Below the pieces are notes generated by a model. That model saw only the letters and a list, made by a program, of their open reading frames with translations, ran no database searches and was not told the DNA's origin. Below, piece after piece: positions 18,833-27,616 of a DNA stretch of 36,065 nt. The stretch comes from Verrucomicrobiia bacterium (GTDB lineage: Bacteria > Verrucomicrobiota > Verrucomicrobiia > Limisphaerales > JAJOIW01). The stretch's first letter is position 1. Each line of letters starts with the position of its first letter. The position numbers were made by a program, and so were the translations under genes. Location: NCBI GenBank assembly GCA_030425355.1, contig JAUIAG010000016.1, forward strand, positions 1 to 36,065, written 5' to 3'.

Positions 18833-21800
18833 TTATTCCAGAGTCATGAGATAGGCCATGACATCCGCCAGTTCTTCAGGCTTGAGCAGCAGCCCCATGG
18901 GCGGCATGGGCGAAGCCTGCAGGGTGAATCCCTCGGCGATGGTGGCACTGGGTTCAACCAGACTCTCGTAAATGTAATCGCGTGACTTGCGGGCGGCCAG
19001 GCCATCAAGTGCCGGACCGATATCACCGCCGGTGCCGTCAATCTTGTGGCACCGGTTGCAGGCTGCAACTGGATGTTCCTTGAATATTTTCATGCCGCGA
19101 CCGGCATCACCGGCGATCTCGGTCTTTTCATCCTCCTCGACAAAAAGAACCTCCTGGAGGGCGATGTCGTCGTACCAGGCGGTGCCGGTGGAGCGTCCCC
19201 AGCCGCCGAACAGACAGTTGAGATCGAGTCTGTTACGGCTGCCGGTATTCAACATCAGCTCCACCTGCTGCCAGTCGGAGGTGCGGCTGACCGCCGTGGT
19301 CAGTTCCTGATTCGGAGAAACATGAACATTCATCAGCGCTCCCATTGCCCCCCGGACATTCTCCGTCCGGATCCAGCAGGACAGGCGGTATTCAGTGTTC
19401 TGCTTGACCGGGACAACGACATGCCAGCTGGTGTCGGATCCGTTTTCGGAGGAGATACGCAGTGAGTTGCTGCCTGAATGCGCCACGGTGTTGTCGAGAG
19501 CATGGCTGGAGCGTCCACTGTAATTTCTGACTCTCCATGCCACCGGCTGCATCGAGTCTCCTTCCAGTTCCTCAAGGGAGGAATTCGGAACGATGTTCTC
19601 GCCCAGCTTATAGGAGACGCGGGCTCCGTGTCGTGCAGCGCAGATTTTGAGGATGGAATCCAGCCATTCGTCCCCGCGGTTCTGCTGATCCTTGAGGAGC
19701 TGGACGGTGATGTTGCGGGATATTTCATCCGGTTCGACCTGGGCCAGCTTTTCAAATGCGGCGAGGCGGACGCGGGGGTCACTGTCGGTGAGCACGGCAG
19801 TGTCGTAGAGAAGCTGTCCGAGTTCCCCGCCAAGAGGAAGAGCCTTCAGGGCGAACGCCTTCATGGCGGTATTTCCTGCCAGAAGCACACTGGTGTAAAG
19901 TTCACGGTCCATGAGGTAAAGCTCACTCAATACGGTGAAGGCGTGCGGTGAGGAATGATCATTGGCCTGCACCATGTCGCGAAGACGCTGAGCCACTTCG
20001 GAGGACACGGAGCCCCTGGCAATCAGTTTCCGCTGGGCCGTGAGTCTCCAGAACTGGTTGGGATTGGCGAGCTGGTCTGCCAGTTCCTCAACCGTGGCGT
20101 CTTCGAGGTTCACCATGGACTTCTTCGCTGCGCCTTTCCAAACCACCCGGTGGATCCGGCCGTGCATGCGGTCGCGGTTTGGATTGATGTGAGCATTGCC
20201 GGGACCATTCTGTGCATCATACCCGCCCCGCTGTACGCTCGGAGTCGGATTGTGCTGGATGATGAAGTTATACCAGTCGGCAATCCACACATGGCCATCC
20301 GGGCCGATCTCGGCCGCCACCGGTGAAAACCACTCGTCCGCACTGGCCACGAAGGCGAAATTGTTTTTTGCCACGTAACCGGCACCGTCCTTTTCAATGC
20401 GGTACATCCCGGTGAGGTTCCCGGTCGGGCCATTGACAAAGGCAACCCTGTCCCTCATCGAAGACGGGAAGGCATCGGATGCGGCAAAGGCGTGTCCGCA
20501 GCCAGCTGTGTAGGCACCGAAGGCATCCACCTGGCGGATATTCGGGGTGATCGGGTGGAACTTCGGAGAATCGGCTATCATTTTGGCGCTGCCGGCCGGG
20601 GTTCCCAGAGCAACGGCCGAAACGCCGCCGAAGAAGGAGGGGTTGTTATTGGCGGTCGATCCGAAGACCTCACCGTCGCTGTTGAACCCAAGCCCCCATG
20701 TGTTGTTGTTGAACTGGTGGAGAAATTCCATTTTGGATCCGTCGCGTTTGAAGCGGAAAACACCCATTCCGAAGTCGTGATCCTCTCCGCCAACCGTGCC
20801 GCGGAAACGGCTGTAGCCGACGGTCCCGTAGATCCAGTTATCGTAGCCATAACGAAGATTCGATGGACCGGCGTGGGTATCCCCCATTCCGAACCCGGTG
20901 AAAAGCACCTCGGAGTAATCCACCTTGTCATCGCCGTCGGTGTCTTTCATGAAGAGAGCATCGGGGGCCTGAAAGACGATGACTCCGCCGTCGATGCAGA
21001 GAAGCGATGTCGGGATATTCAGGCCGGCCGCAAAAGTGGTGACCTTGTCCGCCCGGCCGTCGCCATTGGTGTCCTCGAGAATTTTGATCGAATCGCGCCC
21101 GATACGGTCGGAAGTGATCTCGTTGGGATAATCCACGGATTCAATAACCCAGAGTCTTCCCCGGTCGTCCCAGCTGATAGCCATGGGGTTGACGATCATC
21201 GGCTCGGATGCAAACGGGACGATATCAAAGTCGACCGGAGCACGGGTGTAGTCGAGACTGTCCTGAACACTGAGCGGCAGCTGATAGGGCAATGGCTGAG
21301 GGCGCCGCTCGTAGTTGGGGATGTTGTCCCTTTCCTCGTAGACCAGCGGATTGCGGGTCTCGATGAACTGCCGCCACTGCCCGGCCGCCTGTTCACCAAC
21401 TGCCCAGACGATTCCACTCTTGAGCATCTGGTGAAATCCGGGGTCGTCCCATGTCCGGCGGTCGTGACCGCTGGCCGTGTAGAAAACCCGGCCATTGCCT
21501 TCCTCGCGAACCCATGTCCATGGCTCGCCTTCAGGATTGGACCGGTCCTTTCTCACCATGAGCACGGTGCGGTTGGTCTCGTTGTGGCGGTCGTGCACGT
21601 ATGTCTCGTCCCAGCTCTCAAATTCCTCGACCCCTTTCATGGCCGGATGCTCCCGGTTGATTATCGTGGCTGAAAACACCTCTCCGCCGTGGGATCGGAA
21701 TCGCCCGCCCACCAGTTCGATATAACGCCTCTGGTCAGTGAAACAGGCACTCGCACAATGCACCGGAATAAACCCGCGTCCTGATCGGACGAAATCAATC

Positions 21801-22132
21801 AGGTTGTCCAGCTGCTCCGGCGTTATTTCAAGGTGGTTCGCATAGAGAAGCACCCCGTCGAACTGAAAAAGGTAATCCCGCTCAAGCGCGTCGGCGACCC
21901 GGGTCTGGTAATCAAAATAGATCGCCTCCCGCCCCAGCTCCTGCGCCAGAATAGGAAAATACTCATTGGAGTTGTGGTGGCTGGAATCGTGGCCGAGAAA
22001 TAGAATTCTCAACGGGCGGCCTTCAGCTGCGTCAGTTCTTCCCGTTCCGGAAACCATCAAAAGGGCGGATGCAAGGAGGAAAAGCGCAAGACTTCCGACT
22101 CCCTGGCGACCAAAAAAGTTCTTTTCTGTCAT
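18833..22132 (-). CDS. Exported ThuA / beta-propeller / HEAT / CBM / cytochrome c fusion
   Basis: This is a 1099-residue exported multidomain protein. After a signal peptide (about 1-36) come a ThuA glutamine-amidotransferase-like domain (about 41-250, with LFLGHDSSHHNS and PVHCASACF), a PVC-type beta-propeller dehydrogenase-like domain (about 300-640, with ISWDDRGRLWVIES and DTNGDGRADKVTTFA), helical HEAT-like repeats (about 690-830), a CBM4/9-like jelly roll (about 846-995, starting NIVPNSSLEELEG) and a C-terminal class I cytochrome c with CNRCH at 1025-1029 and Met1076 or Met1079 as possible haem ligand. Such fusions are known mainly from Planctomycetes and Verrucomicrobia and are thought to oxidise sugars or polyols in the periplasm; the substrate is unknown. 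It has its own promoter and terminator, so it appears to be a single-gene unit. Confidence 0.88.
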   Translation of the reverse strand: MTEKNFFGRQGVGSLALFLLASALLMVSGTGRTDAAEGRPLRILFLGHDSSHHNSNEYFPILAQELGREAIYFDYQTRVADALERDYLFQFDGVLLYANHLEITPEQLDNLIDFVRSGRGFIPVHCASACFTDQRRYIELVGGRFRSHGGEVFSATIINREHPAMKGVEEFESWDETYVHDRHNETNRTVLMVRKDRSNPEGEPWTWVREEGNGRVFYTASGHDRRTWDDPGFHQMLKSGIVWAVGEQAAGQWRQFIETRNPLVYEERDNIPNYERRPQPLPYQLPLSVQDSLDYTRAPVDFDIVPFASEPMIVNPMAISWDDRGRLWVIESVDYPNEITSDRIGRDSIKILEDTNGDGRADKVTTFAAGLNIPTSLLCIDGGVIVFQAPDALFMKDTDGDDKVDYSEVLFTGFGMGDTHAGPSNLRYGYDNWIYGTVGYSRFRGTVGGEDHDFGMGVFRFKRDGSKMEFLHQFNNNTWGLGFNSDGEVFGSTANNNPSFFGGVSAVALGTPAGSAKMIADSPKFHPITPNIRQVDAFGAYTAGCGHAFAASDAFPSSMRDRVAFVNGPTGNLTGMYRIEKDGAGYVAKNNFAFVASADEWFSPVAAEIGPDGHVWIADWYNFIIQHNPTPSVQRGGYDAQNGPGNAHINPNRDRMHGRIHRVVWKGAAKKSMVNLEDATVEELADQLANPNQFWRLTAQRKLIARGSVSSEVAQRLRDMVQANDHSSPHAFTVLSELYLMDRELYTSVLLAGNTAMKAFALKALPLGGELGQLLYDTAVLTDSDPRVRLAAFEKLAQVEPDEISRNITVQLLKDQQNRGDEWLDSILKICAARHGARVSYKLGENIVPNSSLEELEGDSMQPVAWRVRNYSGRSSHALDNTVAHSGSNSLRISSENGSDTSWHVVVPVKQNTEYRLSCWIRTENVRGAMGALMNVHVSPNQELTTAVSRTSDWQQVELMLNTGSRNRLDLNCLFGGWGRSTGTAWYDDIALQEVLFVEEDEKTEIAGDAGRGMKIFKEHPVAACNRCHKIDGTGGDIGPALDGLAARKSRDYIYESLVEPSATIAEGFTLQASPMPPMGLLLKPEELADVMAYLMTLE

Positions 22133-22164
22133 CTTTGGAAATTCACGTATCGTTGATCTGAATA

Positions 22165-22193
22165 ATTAAAGCCCGGATGATTCCGTTTTTCAA
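22165..22193 (-). promoter_or_regulatory. Sigma-70-type promoter of the ThuA-cytochrome gene
   Basis: On the minus strand TTGAAA (22193-22188) and TTTAAT (22170-22165) each match the consensus at 5 of 6 positions and are separated by exactly 17 bases. The expected start near 22158 gives a leader of about 25 nt before the ATG at 22132. Confidence 0.65.
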
Positions 22194-22315
22194 TGAAGAT
22201 GATCCGTTTCCTTGTTAATTCGAGAGATTTGCAGCGCCCGGATTTTTTAAAATCGGATCATTATTGGAGAATCCAGAACTACCGGCGCGCCCTGTCGTTT
22301 TTTGATCAGTCCGGC

Positions 22316-22855
22316 CTACTCGAGGACCAGCTCCCTGACACGATACTGGAGTGACGAAGGTTCTGCAGCACCCTGTCTGCCGGTTGTGATGAGCGTGAGC
22401 CAGAGTGTTTCAGGCCCGTCGAGGCTGATGGAGACAGTCGTCTGCCCGCGGAATGTCAGCCGTGTCCGGTGGGCCGGTTCTTCCTTGTCGTTTTCTTTTC
22501 CCGCGTTTCCCCCGTTGCCGGTGTCGGCATGGTCAAATCCCGAATCGCCGGTCTGACGGGTGATCAGACAGAAGTCCCCCTTCTGCGGGTTCCGAAGCAT
22601 CAGTTCGAGTGTGATCCGCGCTGAACCGCCGTCCTGAATGGATAAAACCGCGTGCTTACTCCCCGGCGACATCTCGACCCAGTCTCCGGAAAATGTGTCC
22701 ACTGTGGCATTGCGGGCTTTTTGAAGGGCATCAGAGAGTGATCTGAACAACGGGGTATCCAAATCCACCAGCTCGCGGGAATCCATGGATTTCTGAGCGG
22801 ATGAAGAGGTGGACAACAGCATCAGGCAGGTGAGGACCGGGAGAATTCGTTTCAT
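22316..22855 (-). CDS. Small exported protein of unknown function
   Basis: This 179-residue protein starts with a typical signal peptide (MKRILPVLTCLMLLSTSSSA, cleavage likely before QKS). I do not recognise the rest. It is beta-rich, with alternating strands such as AVLSIQDGGSARITLELML and TTVSISLDGPETLWLTLIT, broken by a hydrophilic loop rich in Gly, Asn, Lys and Glu near residues 110-130. This could fit a small periplasmic or surface sandwich domain. It lies 183 bases upstream of the ThuA-cytochrome gene on the same strand, but that gene has its own promoter. Its opposite neighbour tex is divergent. No terminator was seen after it. Confidence 0.6.
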   Translation of the reverse strand: MKRILPVLTCLMLLSTSSSAQKSMDSRELVDLDTPLFRSLSDALQKARNATVDTFSGDWVEMSPGSKHAVLSIQDGGSARITLELMLRNPQKGDFCLITRQTGDSGFDHADTGNGGNAGKENDKEEPAHRTRLTFRGQTTVSISLDGPETLWLTLITTGRQGAAEPSSLQYRVRELVLE

Positions 22856-22982
22856 GGTGTACCCTTAGCACAGCATCGGAGACCGGCAAGTTCCCGGCCA
22901 TGGGGCAGATTGCGGGGATGAAAATGAGTCGGTTCCTTCTGGACTTGAGGGCCGGGCGGTTGGTAATCAACTTGGCCAGTTG

Positions 22983-25376
22983 ATGAGTGCGAGCGTAACG
23001 ACTTCCGACAGCCAGAGTTCCAGGAACATCTGGAACAACCCAGCCTTCATTGCACGGATTGCTTCCGAGACCGGTTTGGCAGCCGCAATCGTGGCCGCGA
23101 CAGCGAAACTTCTCGGCGAGGGATCCACAGTGCCCTTCATTGCCCGTTACCGCAAGGAGGCCACCGGCTCACTCGATGAAGTGGCCATCACTCAAATCCG
23201 TGACAGGATGCAGCAGCTGGGAGACCTCGACGCCAGACGTCAGGCGATTCTCAAGTCCCTCGAGGAACGCAGCCTGCTCACCGACAGCCTGAAAAAGAAG
23301 ATCATGGACGCGGCCACCATGACAGCTTTGGAAGACGCCTTTGCGCCGTTCCGCCCCCGACGCCGCACACGTGCCACCATCGCCCGGGAAAAAGGCCTTG
23401 AACCGCTTTCCGAGTGGATTGAACAGAATCAGTCCGCCACTATCGAAGCCCTTGATGAACTGGCTTCGAAGTTTATTGTCCAGTCCGACGACAAGGACAA
23501 GGCAGTTCCGGATATCGAAGCGGCACTTTCCGGAGCCCGCGATATTATCGCCGAGAAAATCAGCGATGATTCCACTGCCCGTGCAGCCATCAGAGACCTT
23601 TACTCAAAGACGGCGGTCCTGTCGTCAAAGGTTCTCACCGGCAAGGACCAGTCAGCGGAGGCTGCGAAGTTCCGCGACTATTTTGAGTGGAATGAACCAC
23701 TGACAAAGATTCCGTCTCATCGACTGCTGGCGATCCGCCGGGGCGAGAGTGAAGGGGTGCTCATGATGAGGCTCAAGGTCGATGATGAGGCAGCCTGCGG
23801 GCTGCTGCGAAGGCAGTTTGTCGAAGGCAATGGCCCGGTTGGACGGCAGATGGCAATGGCATGCGACGACAGCTTCAAGCGACTGATGAGTTCGTCCATG
23901 GAAACAGAATTCCGGCTGCAATCCAAGAAATCCGCCGATGAGGAAGCAGTCCGGGTGTTTGCCGACAATATCCGCGAACTGCTGATGGCTGCGCCTCTTG
24001 GTCAGAAGAATGTTCTGGCACTTGACCCTGGATTCAGGACCGGATGCAAACTTGTCATTCTGGATGCCCAGGGGTCCCTGAAACACGATGATGTGATCTA
24101 TGCCACAGCGGGGTCGTCATCGCAGATTGAACAGGCGCGGGACAAGGTGCGCCGCTACGTCGAACATTTCAACATTGAAGCAATCGCCATCGGCAACGGA
24201 ACCGCCAGCCGTGAAACTGAAAGTTTTGTGCGCCAGTGCGGGCTGCCCGCCTCCGTCACCGTGGTGATGGTGAATGAATCCGGTGCATCGATCTACAGTG
24301 CCTCCGAAGTGGCCCGACGTGAGTTCCCGGACAAGGATGTGACGGTCCGTGGCGCGGTTTCCATCGGACGCCGACTCATGGATCCCCTGGCGGAACTGGT
24401 CAAGATCGACCCGAAAAGCATCGGGGTCGGCCAGTATCAGCACGATGTCGACCAGAACCTGCTCAAAAAGTCTCTGGATGACACGGTGGTTTCGTGTGTG
24501 AACGGGGTCGGCGTCGAGGTGAACACCGCCAGCCGGGAACTGCTGCAGTATGTCTCGGGCCTCAACAGCACCATCGCCGAGAATATTATCCGCTACCGTT
24601 CGGAGAATGGGCCGTTTAAAAGCCGCCTCGAATTACTCAAGGTGCCACGACTGGGGGAGAAAACATTCGAGCAGGCCGCCGGATTTCTCAGAGTCCACGG
24701 GTCTCAGAACCCGCTCGATGCTTCAGCTGTTCACCCCGAGCGGTACGGACTGGTGGAGAAAATGGCGGGCGATGCCTGCGTCGGGGTCGCCGACCTCCTC
24801 CGCGATCCATCCAAACGTTCATCAATCAGAATTGAGGACTATGTCAGCGAGGATGTTGGACTGCCCACGCTGCGCGACATCATGGACGAACTGAACAAAC
24901 CCGGCCGGGATCCACGTGAAAAATTCGAGGCATTCCAGTTTGCCGAAGGAGTCGAAAAGCCGGAGGACCTTCAGCCGGGCATGAAGCTGCCGGGAATTGT
25001 CACCAACGTCACCAAATTCGGGGCCTTCGTGGACATAGGCGTTCATCAGGATGGTCTCGTCCATATCTCACAGCTGTCGGACAACTTCGTCCGCGACCCG
25101 AATGAGGTCGTCAAGGTTTCACAGAAGGTCATGGTCACAGTCACCGAACTCGACCTCGACCGGAAGCGCATCGGCCTGTCGATGAAGTCACGACCCGAAA
25201 TCGGCGGGCAGCGGAACAACCGCCAGGGCACACCCTCCCAATCCTCACCGCCCACAGGCGGACACTCATCCCGGGGCCGGGACAGAAACCCTCCCCCATC
25301 CCGGCAGACATTCTCCGGCGGAGGAGGACTCAACGCGCTGGAGGACGCGCTCAATCGCGCCACCGGTAAAAAGTGA
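22983..25376 (+). CDS. tex: Tex-family RNA-binding transcription accessory protein
   Basis: This 797-residue protein belongs to the Tex/YhgF family, which binds nucleic acid and influences transcription. Domain order fits: an N-terminal helical region with STVPFIARYRKEATGSLDE, a YqgF-like RNase H fold around ALDPGFRTGCKLVILD, helix-hairpin-helix motifs (ELLQYVSGLNSTIAENIIRY, then FKSRLELLKVPRLGEKTFEQ), and an S1 domain at about 663-735 (PGIVTNVTKFGAFVDIGVHQ). A 60-residue low-complexity tail rich in Gly, Pro, Arg and Ser follows. The ATG at 22983 was preferred to the TTG one codon upstream. It is convergent with the HAD phosphatase gene, 49 bases away. Confidence 0.95.
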   Translation: MSASVTTSDSQSSRNIWNNPAFIARIASETGLAAAIVAATAKLLGEGSTVPFIARYRKEATGSLDEVAITQIRDRMQQLGDLDARRQAILKSLEERSLLTDSLKKKIMDAATMTALEDAFAPFRPRRRTRATIAREKGLEPLSEWIEQNQSATIEALDELASKFIVQSDDKDKAVPDIEAALSGARDIIAEKISDDSTARAAIRDLYSKTAVLSSKVLTGKDQSAEAAKFRDYFEWNEPLTKIPSHRLLAIRRGESEGVLMMRLKVDDEAACGLLRRQFVEGNGPVGRQMAMACDDSFKRLMSSSMETEFRLQSKKSADEEAVRVFADNIRELLMAAPLGQKNVLALDPGFRTGCKLVILDAQGSLKHDDVIYATAGSSSQIEQARDKVRRYVEHFNIEAIAIGNGTASRETESFVRQCGLPASVTVVMVNESGASIYSASEVARREFPDKDVTVRGAVSIGRRLMDPLAELVKIDPKSIGVGQYQHDVDQNLLKKSLDDTVVSCVNGVGVEVNTASRELLQYVSGLNSTIAENIIRYRSENGPFKSRLELLKVPRLGEKTFEQAAGFLRVHGSQNPLDASAVHPERYGLVEKMAGDACVGVADLLRDPSKRSSIRIEDYVSEDVGLPTLRDIMDELNKPGRDPREKFEAFQFAEGVEKPEDLQPGMKLPGIVTNVTKFGAFVDIGVHQDGLVHISQLSDNFVRDPNEVVKVSQKVMVTVTELDLDRKRIGLSMKSRPEIGGQRNNRQGTPSQSSPPTGGHSSRGRDRNPPPSRQTFSGGGGLNALEDALNRATGKK

Positions 25377-25425
25377 CGACTGGGAGAGATGCCGCCGCCA
25401 GAAATTTCCCTACTTTGAAGGTGGC

Positions 25426-26103
25426 TTACGCCGACTTCAGAAGAATCGTCCTGATGGACTGGTAATCACTGACGACTTTCCAGGCATGTGTCAGTTTCCC
25501 GCCTGGAAAGGTGTTGGTGATGGCAATGGACTTCATCCCGGCCCGGTTGGCCGCTGTCACTCCGAACACGGAGTCCTCAATCACACAACATCGGGATGGG
25601 TCAACCCCCAGCAGTTCGGCCGCTCTCAGAAAAATCCGGGGATCCGGCTTGCCCTGAGGAACATCCTGGGAACTGACGCGGACATGCGCGGGAAAATGAG
25701 GATCCAGATCCGCCATGCTCAGCATGGCATTGATCACCTCGTGCCGGGATCCTGAGGCAAGCCCCAGCTGGTAATGCTCCGCAAGCGACCTCACCAGATC
25801 ACACACGCCGGGAAAGACCGGCCGAACACTGGCCGCGACCTCGAGGTATCGCTGCTGCTTTAACAGCAGCAGTTCCCCGATGCCCTGCGGCTGGGGAAAC
25901 CTCACAAGAAAATCCCGCCAGACTGCCTCGTCCGAAGTGCCGAGGTATTCCTCGAAGCGGATGCCGTGATCATCCCTGTGACCCAGCTCTTCAAACAGCT
26001 GGTAGAAAGTCTGTTCATGCAGTGGTTCACTGTCCACTATCGTCCCGTCCAGATCGAAGATGACCGCATCAAACCCGTGATCGCTTTTCACATCCATTCC
26101 CAT
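25426..26103 (-). CDS. HAD-family phosphatase (beta-phosphoglucomutase-like)
   Basis: This is a haloacid-dehalogenase hydrolase of about 225 residues. Motif I is FDLDGTIVDSEP (Asp17 nucleophile, Asp19 acid/base), motif II lies in GLASGSRHEV, motif III is the Lys of GKPDPRIFLRAAELLG, and motif IV is CVIEDSVFGVTAANRAG. The helical cap between motifs I and II places it with beta-phosphoglucomutase and sugar-phosphate phosphatases, and the substrate is not predictable. The start used is the ATG at 26103 (MGMDVKS); a TTG three codons upstream is also in frame. It is preceded by the terminator of the LysR gene and so needs its own promoter, which I could not identify. Confidence 0.88.
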   Translation of the reverse strand: MGMDVKSDHGFDAVIFDLDGTIVDSEPLHEQTFYQLFEELGHRDDHGIRFEEYLGTSDEAVWRDFLVRFPQPQGIGELLLLKQQRYLEVAASVRPVFPGVCDLVRSLAEHYQLGLASGSRHEVINAMLSMADLDPHFPAHVRVSSQDVPQGKPDPRIFLRAAELLGVDPSRCCVIEDSVFGVTAANRAGMKSIAITNTFPGGKLTHAWKVVSDYQSIRTILLKSA

Positions 26104-26428
26104 ACAGGGCAATCGGCTCCGCCGTCAAACCGCTTCCATCCGCTCCTGAGTGCACCCCACTTCATCACCCGTAATTTCAGGCATCAGCCGCGGCGCCGGA
26201 GTTATAAAAAACTCCTGCCCGGCTGTGAGAGAGGGGCAGCCGGAGCAGGAGTCAGCAGGGTACTTTGTGGTTTTTATACAGCGAGGAAGTCAGGAAACAT
26301 AAACTGTCGATATGCCCTTCGTCGCTAAAGCCGTGAATCTCACGACTGGCACAAACTGCCATGGCATACCGGGGGTTTCAAAGAGATTAATCCGCACCAA
26401 AAAGGCAGCTTTATCGAAGTGTCCCCAT
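26104..26428. other. Intergenic stretch between LysR gene and HAD phosphatase
   Basis: This gap of about 325 bases holds the large minus-strand terminator at 26204-26252 and otherwise no convincing gene. The 175 bases between the LysR stop codon and that hairpin would form an unusually long 3' untranslated segment. A short CGTGA-ATC-TCACG hairpin (26331-26343) is the only other structure noted. Confidence 0.5.
26204..26252 (-). terminator. Large Rho-independent terminator downstream of the LysR gene
   Basis: On the minus strand a 15-bp stem (ACTCCTGC plus CCGGCTG, with one bulged base between them) closes an 11-base loop and ends in five T followed by ATAA. It is the longest hairpin in the window and lies 177 bases after the LysR stop codon. 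Confidence 0.85.
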
Positions 26429-27370
26429 TCACGCGGCTGCAGCGCGTGGCGGATCCGGTTTGCTTTTTGATCCACCAAAGAGGTTCTTCTTGGCGGACTC
26501 GGTGACCATCTTGACAGCGGGATTGACCAGTTTGCGATGGGCCGTCACGACATGATAGCTGTTCAGCACCTCAGGAATTTCACCGAGAATCTGAAAATCG
26601 TAATGCTGGATTGCCTCGCGCACCGAGATGGCAGGAATTGCTGTATAACCGCGACCGTCTGCAGCCATGACCTTCATCAGCGCAAGATCATCGAATTCCC
26701 CGGCGATGATCGGTGAAATCTCCATCTCACGAAACCACGCCTCAAGGCTGCGGCGCAGCGGGCAGAAATCCGAGGGAACCAGTGCCGGTATGCGCTCAAG
26801 GCACTGAGGAAATGGCAGATCCAGTCCCGCGCAGAGCGGCTTCGCAGCGCAGATGACGGTGCCGGTCTCACCCAGTGTGTGATTGAAAAGCTTCAGATTC
26901 ACATTATTGGAAGCCGGCTCATCCGAGAGAATGATGTCCAGCCGGTGGGCCGCCAGCTGTGCCACAAGATCCGACATCTTCCCCTCCTTGAAAACCACAT
27001 GCACAGGCTCAGGCATGGAAAATACCGGCCTGAATATCTCATTTGTCACCAGCTTGGGCACCGAATCCACCACACCCACATACAGACGCAGCCGCTTGCT
27101 TTCCCGCTTCTGCCGGACCACCTGGACCATCTCGTGCCCCACCGCAAAAATATCATCCGCATAACTCAGCACTACTTTCCCCGCATGCGTCAGCCTATTC
27201 TTGCGCCCTTCCTTCTCAAACAGCTTCTCCCCCAGCGATGCTTCCAGTTCCCTCACCTGTTCCGATATGGATGACTGTGACACATGAAGCTTTGATGCGG
27301 CGGCCGCCAGACTCCCTTCCTTCGCAACAACCCAGAAATACCTTAAATGATGATAGTTCAACCATTCCAT
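26429..27370 (-). CDS. LysR-family transcriptional regulator, NhaR-like
   Basis: This 313-residue DNA-binding regulator has an N-terminal winged helix-turn-helix: MEWLNYHHLRYFWVVAKEGS, then AAAASKLHVSQSSISEQVRELE, followed by the usual LysR effector-binding domain (about 95-290). The NYHHLRYFW start and the segment FEKEGRKNRLTHAGKVVLSYAD are characteristic of the NhaR branch, whose E. coli member activates the sodium/proton antiporter gene nhaA. No antiporter gene is present here, so the target may be its divergent neighbour, the HPF-like gene at 27617, or lie elsewhere. The possible promoter gives almost no 5' leader, and no Shine-Dalgarno is visible. Confidence 0.9.
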   Translation of the reverse strand: MEWLNYHHLRYFWVVAKEGSLAAAASKLHVSQSSISEQVRELEASLGEKLFEKEGRKNRLTHAGKVVLSYADDIFAVGHEMVQVVRQKRESKRLRLYVGVVDSVPKLVTNEIFRPVFSMPEPVHVVFKEGKMSDLVAQLAAHRLDIILSDEPASNNVNLKLFNHTLGETGTVICAAKPLCAGLDLPFPQCLERIPALVPSDFCPLRRSLEAWFREMEISPIIAGEFDDLALMKVMAADGRGYTAIPAISVREAIQHYDFQILGEIPEVLNSYHVVTAHRKLVNPAVKMVTESAKKNLFGGSKSKPDPPRAAAA

Positions 27371-27378
27371 AGTAAGCC

Positions 27379-27407
27379 AGAATACTTCGACAATACCTGA
27401 CGATCAA
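27379..27407 (-). promoter_or_regulatory. Possible promoter of the LysR gene
   Basis: On the minus strand TTGATC (27407-27402) and TATTCT (27384-27379), each 4 of 6 to consensus, are 17 bases apart. The predicted start near 27372 is only a few bases before the ATG, so the mRNA would be nearly leaderless. The match is moderate and untested. Confidence 0.35.
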
Positions 27408-27485
27408 TCAGAATTCTTATGTTTGCCCGATAAAAGCATTTGACCGAATATCTCATAACACGGGTTCACTCTGAAGAAAGCAATG

Positions 27486-27510
27486 CAGGGAAAAGTTGGT
27501 TATTTCCCTG
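27486..27510 (+). promoter_or_regulatory. Inverted repeat in the leader of the HPF-like gene
   Basis: CAGGGAAA (27486-27493) and TTTCCCTG (27503-27510) are perfect inverse complements with a 9-base loop. They lie between the divergent LysR and HPF-like genes, about 110 bases before the ATG at 27617. There is no T tract. It may be an mRNA hairpin or an operator for the LysR protein. Confidence 0.4.
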
Positions 27511-27616
27511 GAGGAGCGCGTGGAAAGCAGGACGGCCACAGAAACAGAAACGGCGAAAACGTGATCCATGGATCGCAGCAACAAACAGGAAACAGGAAAC
27601 AACAAAGGAACTGTCG

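Noticed and set aside
20492..21673. Long plus-strand open frame of 393 codons
   Set aside because: It is antisense to the propeller part of the ThuA-cytochrome gene, whose domains are unmistakable; the frame has no recognisable motif and arises from GC-rich codon bias.
22241..22254. GATTTTTTAAAATC palindrome upstream of the ThuA-cytochrome gene
   Set aside because: Short AT-rich palindrome without a GC stem; not a terminator and no known operator match.
27440..27616. N-terminal extension of the HPF-like protein from a TTG
   Set aside because: The extra 59 residues are Arg/Lys-rich and unlike the family, and a Shine-Dalgarno-like AAAGGAA lies just before the ATG at 27617.
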